A stretch of 38,086 bases of DNA. It comes from a bacterium. GTDB lineage: Bacteria > Vulcanimicrobiota > Xenobia > Xenobiales > Xenobiaceae. This document shows, piece after piece, positions 8,829-16,758 of this stretch (within the stretch, counting starts at the first letter, position 1; each line of letters opens with the position of its first letter). Under the pieces are notes generated by a model, which saw only the letters and a program-made list of their open reading frames with translations, was not told the origin of the DNA and ran no database searches. Both the position numbers and the translations under genes were made by a program. The stretch is from contig JALHDH010000015.1 of NCBI GenBank assembly GCA_022839105.1, forward strand, positions 11,355 to 49,440, in the 5' to 3' direction.

Positions 8829-10061
8829 TCATGGGGTTGGCAGTGGATTCGGAGAGGTCTGGTCGGGACCCTTCGCCATCTTCAATCCGCCCTCCCTTTC
8901 CGGGCGCCTCCGAGCCAGGGAATCCAAGGGGTGGGCCTGCTCCTCGGGCAGCTCCAGGAGCCGGTACAGGGTGTCCCGACGAGCCGGCAGCCTCCCGGCG
9001 TCGCGGATCCACCGGTTGAGCTCCCGAGGCGGCTGGAACTCCCCATGTGCCGCCCCGGCCGCCGCCGAGATCCTCTCGGCCAGCAGCGTACCACCCAGGT
9101 CGTTGGCGCCGGAGTCCAGCAGGATCTGGGCCATCCGGGGGCCCTCCTTGACCCAGGAAGCCTGGATGTTGGGCAGGCGATCCCCCAGGACCACCCGGGC
9201 CAGGGCGTGCACGACCAGCACCTCGAATCCGGTCGGCCCGGCTCGTAGACCCGGAGTCCTCGAGTCCAGCCAGGCGGGGGCCTGGGCATGGACGAAGCTC
9301 AGGGGCACGAACTCGGTGAAGCCGCCGGTCTCTTCCTGGATGGCGCGCAGGGTCAGCAGGTGGCAGGCCAGATGCCTGGGGCTCTCCAGGTAGCCGTACA
9401 TCATCGTCGCAGTGGTGGAAAGGCCCAGGCGGTGGGCCGTGGTGACCACCTCGACCCACTCCTCCACGCGGATCCTTCGGGGCGAGATCCGGTCCCGCAG
9501 ACCCTGGTCCAGGATCTCCGCGGAGGTTCCCGGGAGGCTGCCCAGGCCGGCGTCCTTCAGGGCCCGCAGCAGATCCTCGACGCTCTGTCCCATCCCCCGG
9601 GCGCCATGCAGGATCTCCTGGGGGGAGAAGGCGTGAAGGTGGATCCGGGGGTGTCGGCCCATCAGGAACCGGGTCAGGCGCAGGTAGTCCTCGCCGTCCA
9701 CGTCGGGAGCCAACCCGGCCTGCAGGCAGACCTCGGTCACGCCCAGGGCCTCGGCCTGCTCGATCCGGGAGTCCATCTCTTCGGGCGAGAGCCGCCAGGC
9801 GTCCGGGGCTCCTGGAAGGCGCGAGAAGGCGCAGAAGCCGCAGCGCGCGGTGCAGATGTTGGTGGAGTTCAGGTTCAGGTTGGCCACCCAGGTCACCCGC
9901 TCGCCCACCTGACGGCGACGCAACAGGTCCGCCGTGTGGCTGAGGGCCACCAGTTCCTCCCCTCGGACCGAGGCCAGCAAGGTGGCCTCCGCCAGGGTGG
10001 TGGGATGGCCCTCCAGGGCCCGCTCCAAGGCCCGGCAGACCTCGGCTCGCATGGCGCTCAT
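8829..10061 (-). CDS. cofH: FO synthase subunit 2 (radical SAM tyrosine-lyase/transferase) CofH
   Basis: CofH is a radical SAM enzyme that cleaves tyrosine and attaches its hydroxybenzyl part to 5-amino-6-ribitylaminouracil, the first step to the deazaflavin FO (the F420 core). The 410-residue protein shows the CxxxCxxC cluster motif (C70, C74, C77, CTARCGFCAF), the following Phe typical of this subfamily, and SVEDLLRALKDAGLGSLPGTSAEIL, which matches the CofH/MqnE/MqnC group. Menaquinone enzymes MqnE and MqnC are relatives, but the coupling with CofG directly upstream favours CofH. The ATG overlaps the cofG stop (ATGA) and has GGAGG upstream. The C-terminal 45 residues (rich in Arg, Glu, Pro) extend beyond the usual core. 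Confidence 0.92.
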   Translation of the reverse strand: MSAMRAEVCRALERALEGHPTTLAEATLLASVRGEELVALSHTADLLRRRQVGERVTWVANLNLNSTNICTARCGFCAFSRLPGAPDAWRLSPEEMDSRIEQAEALGVTEVCLQAGLAPDVDGEDYLRLTRFLMGRHPRIHLHAFSPQEILHGARGMGQSVEDLLRALKDAGLGSLPGTSAEILDQGLRDRISPRRIRVEEWVEVVTTAHRLGLSTTATMMYGYLESPRHLACHLLTLRAIQEETGGFTEFVPLSFVHAQAPAWLDSRTPGLRAGPTGFEVLVVHALARVVLGDRLPNIQASWVKEGPRMAQILLDSGANDLGGTLLAERISAAAGAAHGEFQPPRELNRWIRDAGRLPARRDTLYRLLELPEEQAHPLDSLARRRPEREGGLKMAKGPDQTSPNPLPTP

Positions 10062-11206
10062 CGCGTACCTCCCGTCCTAAACGAGATCTCCTCGGCCCGA
10101 CGGCGGATTTCTGGAACCAGGAAGCCGGGGCGGTCCAGGAATTTCGGATGCACCGGCAGGCGTTCGACCAGGTGGAGGCCTTCCTCGGCGCAGACCCTGG
10201 CCAGGTCCCCGACCTGCGGCCAGGGGGCCTCCGGGTTGATGTGGTCCGGGGTCAGCGAAGAGACCCCGCCGAAATCGTTCAGGCCGGCCCGGAGCAGCAG
10301 GCCCAGGCCTTGAGGGTTGAGGTTCGGAGGGGCCTGAAGGTTGAAGGCGGCTCCCAGCATGAGCCGGGCCACGGCCATGGTTCGGGCCATCTCCTCCAGG
10401 CCGGGCCCGACCCCGGGGGGATGGGGGAGGCTCTTGTCGGGGCGGAAGTTCTGGAGGATCACCTCCTGGATGTGGCCGAACTCCCGGTGGAGATCCCGCA
10501 GGATCGCCAGGGCCTCGACCCGCTGGCGCGGGGTCTCTCCGATACCCAGCAGGAGACCGCTGGTGAAGGGGATGCGCAGTTCGCCGGCCTCGCGCAGGAC
10601 CCGCAGGCGCACCTGGGGGGCCTTGTCGGGGCACCCGTCGTGGGCGGGAAGAGGCGAGGCGCTCTCCAGCATCAGGCCCATCGAGGCGTTGAGGGGCTTG
10701 AGCCGGGCCAGCTCCTCCCGGGTCAGGGCGCCCGCGTTGGTGTGGGGAAGCAGGCCTTCCTCCAGGGCGATCCGGCAGGCTGCGGCCACCTGCTCGGCCG
10801 TGGAGTCCACCCCCAGGCGACGCAGGGTCTCCAGGTGGGATGGCCAGCGCGATTCGGGACGGTCTCCCAGGCAGAACAGGGCCTCGGTGCAGCCCGCCCG
10901 GAAGGCTCGGCGGCAATCCCGGCGGACCTCTTCGAAGGTCATGGTGTGCTGGCCCGGCTGTCCGGGCTCCCGGCGAAAGCCGCAATAGGCGCAGCGATTG
11001 CGGCACAGGTTGGTCAGGGGCAGGAAGAGGCTCCGCGAGAAGCGGACCCGGCGGGCGTGCCCCCGGTCGCGCAATTCGGCGGCCGCCTCCAGCAGGGCGG
11101 GCAGCTCTTCAGGAGGGCCCTGCGCCAGGCGGAGCCCCTCCTCGGGCGAGAGGGGCTCTCCTTGCAGGGCCCGGTCCAGGATCCCGGTCAACTCCAGAAC
11201 CGCCAC
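10058..11206 (-). CDS. cofG: FO synthase subunit 1 (7,8-didemethyl-8-hydroxy-5-deazariboflavin synthase) CofG
   Basis: CofG is the second radical SAM enzyme of FO synthesis and closes the deazaflavin ring on the CofH product. The sequence shows LTNLCRNRCAYCGFRR with the cluster cysteines C68, C72 and C75, ASMGLMLESASPLP, the conserved IPFTSGLLLGIGET and, toward the C-terminus, NDFGGVSSLTPDHINPE, all characteristic of CofG. Starting at the GTG at 11206 (AAGG seven bases upstream) gives 382 residues, close to family length; the open frame runs further upstream but the extra residues look like low-complexity noise. The gene diverges from the secreted-protein/ribD/ribA cluster and overlaps cofH by four bases. 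It is unfused, unlike the actinobacterial FbiC. Confidence 0.92.
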   Translation of the reverse strand: MAVLELTGILDRALQGEPLSPEEGLRLAQGPPEELPALLEAAAELRDRGHARRVRFSRSLFLPLTNLCRNRCAYCGFRREPGQPGQHTMTFEEVRRDCRRAFRAGCTEALFCLGDRPESRWPSHLETLRRLGVDSTAEQVAAACRIALEEGLLPHTNAGALTREELARLKPLNASMGLMLESASPLPAHDGCPDKAPQVRLRVLREAGELRIPFTSGLLLGIGETPRQRVEALAILRDLHREFGHIQEVILQNFRPDKSLPHPPGVGPGLEEMARTMAVARLMLGAAFNLQAPPNLNPQGLGLLLRAGLNDFGGVSSLTPDHINPEAPWPQVGDLARVCAEEGLHLVERLPVHPKFLDRPGFLVPEIRRRAEEISFRTGGTR

Positions 11207-11300
11207 GGGAGGGCCTTCGTCCGAGCCCTCCGGGTGCCTGCCAGCGGAGGGCGCCGGCCCCAGGGGCGCGGGGGGCAGATGGCGCAGGGAGGGGGCCGTC

Positions 11301-11329
11301 GCGACAAGCGGGCTCGGAGCGGTTATAAT
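11301..11329 (+). promoter_or_regulatory. Sigma-70-type promoter for the secreted protein-ribD-ribA transcript
   Basis: A perfect TATAAT (11324-11329) stands out in very GC-rich DNA. GCGACA (11301-11306, 4 of 6 matches to TTGACA) lies exactly 17 bases upstream. Only nine bases separate the -10 box from the ATG at 11339, so transcription would start about at the A of the start codon or two to three bases before it, giving a leaderless mRNA. Confidence 0.7.
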
Positions 11330-11338
11330 GGACCGACC

Positions 11339-11845
11339 ATGACCCGCCTGGTCCCCGCGCTGCTCCTCGTCCTGGCCCTTCTGGGCGCCGCCTCCCTTTC
11401 GGCGGCGCCGGCCCTGGCTCCGCCGCGTCTGGTCGATGTGCGGGTCTGGTACTACGCCTCGGGCACGCAGGACCAGGCCCGGACGGTGCTGTGGTGGTTG
11501 CCCGAGGGGCGACGCGCCGAGAATCCCGACCTCTTCACCCAGGGGGGCCTGCTGAGGGTCCGGGTGCTGGTCTCGGGCGGCCTGGACGAGGATCGCTCGG
11601 GGACCCTGAACTGGTTGAGCCTGGTCTTTCACGACTCGAATGGAGCGGAGTTCGAGCTCCCCCTGGAGCGGCGCGAGACCCGGGCCGGCGTCAAGGACGT
11701 CTGCTGGAGGATCCCCCTGGAGTGCGCCCCGGGGCCATTGCACCTGGAAGTCCTGGCCTGGGGGGAGCGCCCCCAGGGCCCCTCGCGCACCATGACCCCG
11801 GTCGATCGCTCGGGAAGGCTCGAACTCGGCCGTGTGGCGGACTGA
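11339..11845 (+). CDS. Small secreted protein of unknown function
   Basis: The predicted 168-residue product starts with a classic signal peptide (MTRL, then a Leu/Ala-rich core, then SAAPALA). The mature part is predicted beta-rich, with VDVRVWYYASGTQDQARTV near the start, a calcium-site-like DEDRSGTLNW stretch, and two cysteines (KDVCWRIPLEC). I do not recognise a family. The ATG has no Shine-Dalgarno sequence, but an apparent promoter lies immediately upstream, fitting leaderless translation. Its last 14 bases overlap the GTG start of ribD, so it is co-transcribed with riboflavin genes although nothing in the protein suggests a role in flavin synthesis. Confidence 0.75.
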   Translation: MTRLVPALLLVLALLGAASLSAAPALAPPRLVDVRVWYYASGTQDQARTVLWWLPEGRRAENPDLFTQGGLLRVRVLVSGGLDEDRSGTLNWLSLVFHDSNGAEFELPLERRETRAGVKDVCWRIPLECAPGPLHLEVLAWGERPQGPSRTMTPVDRSGRLELGRVAD

Positions 11846-12947
11846 GACCGACCTGCCCCCTCTGGAGAGGGCGCTGGAACTGGCCGGACGCGGCCGCTTG
11901 ACCTGTCAGCCCAATCCCATGGTCGGCTGCGTGCTGGTCTCGGAAGGCCAGGTGGTGGGCGAAGGGTTCCACCAGGAGGCGGGTCAGCCGCACGCCGAGG
12001 TGCTGGCCTTGCGCCAGGCAGGGGAGGCCGCTCGGGGAGGCACGGCCTACGTGACCCTGGAGCCTTGCGCCCATTTCGGCCGCACCCCCCCGTGCGTGTC
12101 GGCCCTGCTCCAGGCCGGGATCGTCCGGGTGGTGGTCGGCCTGGAGGACCCCTTCCCCCAGGTCTGCGGGGAAGGGATGCGCCAGTTGCGCCAGGCAGGG
12201 GTCCAGGTGGACCTGGCCCCGCGCGCCTTCCAGGAACGCTGCGCCCGTCAGAACGCCCGCTTCCTGCACCGGGTCCGCCAGGGCGGCCCGTTCGTCACGA
12301 TGAAGTTCGCCATGACCCTGGATGGCAAGATCGCCACCTCCACCGGCCACGCCCGTTGGATCTCCAGCGAGGCCAGTCGGGGGCGGGCCCAGGTCGAACG
12401 GGCCGCGCATCGGGCCATCCTGGTGGGAGTGGGCACCGTCCTGGCCGATGACCCTCGGCTGGACTGCCGGATCCCCGGAGGCTTGGACCCCGTGCCGGTG
12501 GTTCTCGACAGCTCGCTGCGCACCCCTCCTTCGGCGCGCCTCCTGCGCGGGGGACGGGCCCTGCTGGCCTGCCTGGAGGGCGCAGACGCCGAGCGGGCCC
12601 GGAGCCTGGAAGAGGCGGGGGCCCGGATCCTGAGGCTTCCCGGGCGGAATCGGGTGGACCTCGCCGCGCTCCTGGACCTTCTGGCCGCCAGGGGGCTGGA
12701 CAGCATCCTGGTCGAGGGCGGAGGCCAGGTGCACGCCTCGGCCCTGGGCGCCCGGCTGGTCCATCGAGTCCTGGGCTTCGTGGCACCGATGATGGTGGGC
12801 GGGCGTCAGGCGCCCACCCCGGTGGAGGGGCCGGGGGTTCCGCGCCTGGAGCAGGCCTGGCAGGTCCGCCATCTGGCCTGGGAGGTCCTGGGGCCGGACC
12901 TGGTCTGCGAAGGATTCCTGTGGGACTGGAGCGACCTGATCCGATGA
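11832..12947 (+). CDS. ribD: Bifunctional riboflavin biosynthesis deaminase/reductase RibD
   Basis: RibD deaminates 2,5-diamino-6-ribosylaminopyrimidinone 5'-phosphate and then reduces its ribose to ribityl. The 371-residue protein has the N-terminal cytidine-deaminase-like domain with HAE (54-56) and the zinc cysteines in LEPCAHFGRTPPC (C79, C88). The C-terminal reductase domain starts around FVTMKFAMTLDGKIAT (about 150), with SILVEGGGQVHASAL near 295. The GTG start overlaps the preceding gene by 14 bases. The gene is coupled to ribA by an ATGA overlap. After dephosphorylation its product is the substrate of CofH in the divergent operon. Confidence 0.95.
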   Translation: MWRTETDLPPLERALELAGRGRLTCQPNPMVGCVLVSEGQVVGEGFHQEAGQPHAEVLALRQAGEAARGGTAYVTLEPCAHFGRTPPCVSALLQAGIVRVVVGLEDPFPQVCGEGMRQLRQAGVQVDLAPRAFQERCARQNARFLHRVRQGGPFVTMKFAMTLDGKIATSTGHARWISSEASRGRAQVERAAHRAILVGVGTVLADDPRLDCRIPGGLDPVPVVLDSSLRTPPSARLLRGGRALLACLEGADAERARSLEEAGARILRLPGRNRVDLAALLDLLAARGLDSILVEGGGQVHASALGARLVHRVLGFVAPMMVGGRQAPTPVEGPGVPRLEQAWQVRHLAWEVLGPDLVCEGFLWDWSDLIR

Positions 12948-13555
12948 GTCCGAATCCTCCGAGACTTCGGGTGTGCCGGGGGGCCGAGGCCTGGTTGCCG
13001 ACCTCCAGCGGCGGGTTCCGGATGCTGGTCTTCACCGGGGAGGAGGATTCCCGCGAGCAGGTGGCCCTGGTCTCCGGAACCCTGGAGGGGGAGTCCCCCG
13101 TCCTGGTGCGGATGCATTCGGAGTGCCTCACCGGGGACGTCTTCGGATCCCTGCGCTGCGACTGCGGGGCGCAACTGGCCGTGGCCCTGGAGGAGGTGGG
13201 GCGCAGCGGCCGGGGCGTCCTGCTCTATCTGCGCCAGGAGGGCCGCGGAATCGGACTTCTGAACAAGACGCGAGCCTATCGGCTGCAGGAGCTGGGTCGG
13301 GACACCGTGGAGGCCAACCTGGCCCTGGGCCTGGGGATCGATTTGAGGGATTATCGGCTGGCGGCGGCGATCCTGGAGGATCTGGGGGTGCGCCGGGTCG
13401 AGCTTCTGACCAACAACCCGGCCAAGGTCCGGGCCCTGGAATCCTGCGGACTGGTGGTCCGGAGGCGCTCGTTGGAGATCCCCCCGACCCCGGCCAGTCG
13501 GGCCTATCTGCAGACCAAGCGCGAGAAGATGGGGCACGACCTGCGCCTGGTCTGA
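12944..13555 (+). CDS. ribA: GTP cyclohydrolase II RibA
   Basis: This enzyme opens GTP to 2,5-diamino-6-ribosylaminopyrimidinone phosphate, formate and pyrophosphate, the first committed step of riboflavin (and here FO) synthesis. The 203-residue single-domain form lacks the DHBP synthase (RibB) domain. The zinc site is clear: C61, C72 and C74 in CLTGDVFGSLRCDCG, followed by the GTP-binding RQEGRGIGLLNK and the C-terminal LLTNNPAKVRALE. The ATG overlaps the ribD stop. No ribB, ribE or ribH lies in the window, so the cluster holds only the steps shared by riboflavin and FO. Confidence 0.95.
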   Translation: MSPNPPRLRVCRGAEAWLPTSSGGFRMLVFTGEEDSREQVALVSGTLEGESPVLVRMHSECLTGDVFGSLRCDCGAQLAVALEEVGRSGRGVLLYLRQEGRGIGLLNKTRAYRLQELGRDTVEANLALGLGIDLRDYRLAAAILEDLGVRRVELLTNNPAKVRALESCGLVVRRRSLEIPPTPASRAYLQTKREKMGHDLRLV

Positions 13556-13572
13556 ACCCGCCTCAGGGGCGC
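13543..13572. terminator. Weak convergent hairpin (ribA/btuD-like)
   Basis: CTGA (13552-13555) and TCAG (13563-13566) face each other around seven bases, with an outer GCGCC/GGCGC pair at 13543-13547 and 13568-13572 and an asymmetric internal loop. The arms contain the ribA stop and the stop of the minus-strand ATPase. The stem is weaker than the other convergent hairpins here. Confidence 0.35.
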
Positions 13573-14366
13573 CGGCCCCCGGTGGGCACCAGGAAGAGGC
13601 GGGGGCTCTGACCGGGTCCCGGCTGCACCTCCACCTCCACCCCGAAGACCGCCCGGAGCAGGGCGGGTTCCAGAACCGCGGCGGGCGGGCCATCCCGCAT
13701 GACCCTCCCTTGGCGCAGGGCGATCAGGCGATCGCAGTACAGCGAGGCCAGGTTCAGATCGTGGAGCGCGGCCAGGACGGTCATCCCTCGGGTCCGGTTC
13801 AGGCGCGAGAGCAGGTCCATGACCTCCACCTGGAAGCTGATGTCCAGGTGCGAGGTCGGCTCGTCCAGCACCAGGATCCGGGCTTCCTGGGCCAGGGCCT
13901 GGGCGATCCGCACGCGCTGGGCCTCGCCCCCCGAGACCTCGGTGATCCGGCGTTCGGCCAGGTCCAGCACGCCGGTATCGGCCATGCAGCGGCGGATCAC
14001 CTCGTCGTGTCCCGAGTCCAGCAGCCCCAGCCCCGAGCGGTGGACATAGCGCCCCATGGCCACGACCTCCCGGCAGGTGAAGGGCAGCCAGACATGCACG
14101 TCCTGGGGCACGAAGGCCAGGGTCGAGGCCAGGCGTCCCCGGGGGATCCGGTGGAGGTCCTCCTCTCCGAGTTCGACCCGGCCCTGATCCGGGCGCAGGA
14201 CGCCCGCCAGCAGCTTGAGCAGGGTGGACTTTCCCGAGCCGTTGGGCCCCAGCAGCCCGACGAAGCTTCCCGGCTCCAGGCCCAGGTCCAGGGGCTCGAG
14301 GACCCGGGGAGAAGCCGGCCCATAGGAGAAGGCGAGATCCCGGGCCTGCAGGCGGGGCGGCTTCAA
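13563..14366 (-). CDS. ABC importer ATPase, cobalamin/iron-chelate type (BtuD/FhuC/FecE family)
   Basis: This 267-residue ATPase of a type II ABC importer powers uptake of vitamin B12 or ferric chelates. Walker A GPNGSGKST begins at residue 40, the signature VSGGEAQRV lies near 144 and Walker B ILVLDEP near 164, followed by the H-loop region VLAALHDLNLAS. The start is a TTG at 14366 whose bases overlap the permease stop (TTGA), so translation is probably coupled. Together with the permease and binding protein upstream this is a complete importer. B12 is favoured by the BtuF-like binding protein; a siderophore is possible. Confidence 0.92.
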   Translation of the reverse strand: MKPPRLQARDLAFSYGPASPRVLEPLDLGLEPGSFVGLLGPNGSGKSTLLKLLAGVLRPDQGRVELGEEDLHRIPRGRLASTLAFVPQDVHVWLPFTCREVVAMGRYVHRSGLGLLDSGHDEVIRRCMADTGVLDLAERRITEVSGGEAQRVRIAQALAQEARILVLDEPTSHLDISFQVEVMDLLSRLNRTRGMTVLAALHDLNLASLYCDRLIALRQGRVMRDGPPAAVLEPALLRAVFGVEVEVQPGPGQSPRLFLVPTGGRRP

Positions 14367-15382
14367 GACAGGCCCTTCCTGCGATGCAGGAGCCAGAAGA
14401 AGAAGGGAGCCCCCACCATGGCCGTGACCACGCCGACGGGGATCTCCTGGGGAGCTCCCACCGTGCGGGCCACCGTATCGGCCATGACCAGGAAGGCGGC
14501 CCCTCCCAGGGCCGAGGCCGGCATCAGGACCCGGTGGTCGGGCCCCACCAGCATGCGCGCGAGGTGGGGGACCAGCAGGCCCAAAAAGCCGATCAGGCCC
14601 GAGGCCGAGACGGCCGCCGCGGTGACCAGCGAGCCCGCCAGGATGACCCGGATCTTCAGGCGCTCGACATCGACGCCCAGGCTCCAGGCCACCTCATCCC
14701 CCATGCTGGCCAGGTTCAGGGCCGGGGAGAGCAGGTACAGGGCCACCCCGCCGATCAGCAGGTAGGGCGAGACCAGGGCGACCCGGGAGGCGTCGGCCTG
14801 GCCCAGCGAGCCCATCAACCAGAAGACGACCCGGGGAAGGTCCTCATGCGCCATGGTCATCAGGAAGCTGACCATGGCGCCTGCGAAGGAGCCGACCACC
14901 ACGCCGGCCAGCAGGAAGGTCTCGACCGGCAGGGTGTTGCCGATCCGGGCCAGCCGGTAGACGGCCAGCATCGCGCCCAGGGCCCCCAGGAAGGCCAGGG
15001 CGGGGACCGGCGAGAGCCAGGGGAGGGGGGAGGGGAGGTGCAGGACGATGGCCAGGGTGGCGCCCAGGGCCGCTCCGGCGCTGGTGCCGACGATATAGGG
15101 ATCGGCCAGGGGATTGCGCAGGATCCCCTGGAAGCCGCTGCCGGCCAGGGCCAACGAGGCTCCGACCAGCATCCCCAACAGGACCCGGGGCAGCCGGAGG
15201 TCCAGGAGGATCGTGGCCGTGGCCGGGTCCAGCCGGGCGGGGTCGCTCCAGGCCATCCAGAGCTCGCCCGGGGTGATCGGCACCGAGCCCACCAGCATCC
15301 CGACCAGCCCCGCCACGGCCAGCAGCAGGGCGCCGCCGGCGCAGGCCAGGGCCAGGCGGAGGGCGAGGGAGGTCCTCTTCAT
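14363..15382 (-). CDS. ABC importer permease, BtuC/FecCD family
   Basis: This 339-residue integral membrane protein of the FecCD family normally forms a ten-helix homodimer channel. The sequence shows LRLPRVLLGMLVGASLALAG, the hallmark N-RNPLADPYIVGTSAGAALG motif, and the coupling-helix region SGLIGFLGLLVPHLARMLVGPDHR that contacts the ATPase. The ATG at 15382 overlaps the binding-protein stop (ATGA) and its own stop overlaps the ATPase TTG, so the three importer genes are all translationally linked. Confidence 0.94.
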   Translation of the reverse strand: MKRTSLALRLALACAGGALLLAVAGLVGMLVGSVPITPGELWMAWSDPARLDPATATILLDLRLPRVLLGMLVGASLALAGSGFQGILRNPLADPYIVGTSAGAALGATLAIVLHLPSPLPWLSPVPALAFLGALGAMLAVYRLARIGNTLPVETFLLAGVVVGSFAGAMVSFLMTMAHEDLPRVVFWLMGSLGQADASRVALVSPYLLIGGVALYLLSPALNLASMGDEVAWSLGVDVERLKIRVILAGSLVTAAAVSASGLIGFLGLLVPHLARMLVGPDHRVLMPASALGGAAFLVMADTVARTVGAPQEIPVGVVTAMVGAPFFFWLLHRRKGLS

Positions 15383-16248
15383 CGGGCCAGCTCCCCGAAG
15401 AGGTGGACCAGGTGGCGCAATCCCTCCAGGCTGCGCAGGGTCGGGCGGACCACCAGGTCGGGCTCGAGCTTCCGAACCCGACCCTCCTGCACGGCCTTCA
15501 GGCGCTCCCAGCCGGCCCGGCGCGACAACTCGGCCGGGTCCAGGGTGGTCAGCAGCAGGATCTCGGGATCCCGTCGGATCAGGTCCTCCAACGAGATGGT
15601 GGGATAGGTCTCCGAGAGGTCCCCGTAGACGTTCTGGCCTCCCGAGCGCTCGACCAGCTCGTGGACCAGGCTGGCCCTCCCCGCGGTCATGAGGGGCTCG
15701 CCCCAGATCTCCACGAAGACCCGGGGGGCGTGAGGCAGGGTCCGGGCCGCCCGCTCCACCTCCTGCAGGCCCGCCTGGAAGGCAGCCAGGGCTTCCTCGG
15801 CCTGTTCCTCGGCTCCGAGGGCCTGGCCCAGCACGGGAAGGGTGGTCTGCAGATCCTCCAGGGTCCGGGTCTTCAGCACCAGGACGGGCAGGCCCAGTCC
15901 CTCCAGTCGGGATCGGATCTCCTGGCCGTGCAGGTTGGCGTCGAGCAGGACCAGGTCCGGGTGGAGGGCCAGGATCCGCTCGAAGTCCGGCTGCATCCCT
16001 CCCACCCGGGGCAGGCTTTCGACCTGGGGAGGATGGTGGTCGTTGTCGGTCACGGCCACGATCCGGTCTCCCAGCCCCAGTGCGAAGACCGTCTCGGTCA
16101 GGTTCGGGGCCAGGCAGACCAGCCGCCGGGCCCTCTCGGAACGGCTCGTCTCGGCTCCGGGCAGGGCCGGGCCCTTCAGGCGCGGGGCGCATCCGGCAGC
16201 CAGCAGCACGAGGAGCATCGCGGCCGTGATCCGGCTGGACGGGCTCAC
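15379..16248 (-). CDS. Periplasmic/lipoprotein substrate-binding protein, BtuF-like
   Basis: The predicted 289-residue lipoprotein is a helical-backbone solute-binding protein. The signal ends in a lipobox with Cys at residue 20 (LLAAGC). The mature part begins RRLVCLAPNLTETVFALGLGDRIVAVT and continues with VGGMQPDFERILALHPDLVLL, both typical of BtuF and FecB-like domains. VFVEIWGEPLMTAGRASLVHEL and SLEDLIRRDPEILLL match the second lobe. The GTG start at 16248 overlaps the stop of the upstream small gene (GTGA). The ligand is probably cobalamin by resemblance, not proven. No TonB-dependent receptor is present in the window. Confidence 0.9.
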   Translation of the reverse strand: MSPSSRITAAMLLVLLAAGCAPRLKGPALPGAETSRSERARRLVCLAPNLTETVFALGLGDRIVAVTDNDHHPPQVESLPRVGGMQPDFERILALHPDLVLLDANLHGQEIRSRLEGLGLPVLVLKTRTLEDLQTTLPVLGQALGAEEQAEEALAAFQAGLQEVERAARTLPHAPRVFVEIWGEPLMTAGRASLVHELVERSGGQNVYGDLSETYPTISLEDLIRRDPEILLLTTLDPAELSRRAGWERLKAVQEGRVRKLEPDLVVRPTLRSLEGLRHLVHLFGELAR

Positions 16249-16640
16249 TCCCGGGAGGGCTCCGGATCTCGCGGCGGTTCCTGGGTCGGGGGAGGGAAGG
16301 CCAGGGCCACCACCTCGTCCCGGGCCTCCGGCATCTGGCGGGTCTGGAGTTCGACCTCTTCGGGGGCATAGGCCGAGACCACGCGGAACTGCTCCCCGTC
16401 GCGGGTCTGGAGGCATTCGTAGCGGGTCTCGTCCTCCGGGTCGCGCAGGATGAAGCTGCTCCGGGGTTCCAGCCAGCGGACCAGGCGTCGGGCCTCCAGG
16501 AGTTGCCCGTGGTCCACCAGGCTTCGGTACTCTCGAAGGAGGGATTCCAGCCGACCGACCAGGCCTTCGGGAACCTGTCCGAGGCCTCTCTCGCGGCGGT
16601 ATTCCAGGTATTCCTCGCACCAGTCGATTTCGAATCTCAA
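16245..16640 (-). CDS. Small acidic protein of unknown function, first gene of the importer operon
   Basis: The start is probably the TTG at 16640, preceded by GGAGG seven bases upstream, giving 131 residues beginning LRFEIDWCEEYLEYRRERG. Residues about 20-60 look helical (VGRLESLLREYRSLVDHGQLLEARRLVRWLE). A beta-rich section follows (RYECLQTRDGEQFRVVSAYAPEEVEL), and the tail is Pro/Glu-rich. No signal peptide or membrane helix is visible, so it is likely cytosolic. I do not recognise the family. It is directly coupled to the binding-protein gene (GTGA overlap). The open frame extends upstream to 16775, but those residues look non-coding. Confidence 0.7.
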   Translation of the reverse strand: MRFEIDWCEEYLEYRRERGLGQVPEGLVGRLESLLREYRSLVDHGQLLEARRLVRWLEPRSSFILRDPEDETRYECLQTRDGEQFRVVSAYAPEEVELQTRQMPEARDEVVALAFPPPTQEPPRDPEPSRE

Positions 16641-16758
16641 CAGAAGGCCTCCACGGGGAGCGGCGCACCCCACAGGGCACTCCCTTCGTTCCCGACCTTC
16701 CTTTCCCTGGGCGGGCTGGCAGGAGGAATCGGAGAGGTCGCGAAGGCCGGGCCTTCCC

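Noticed and set aside
16641..16758. Possible cobalamin riboswitch upstream of the importer operon on the minus strand
   Set aside because: A GGGAAGG string occurs, but the conserved B12-box and GCCACTG core are not present in the right order.
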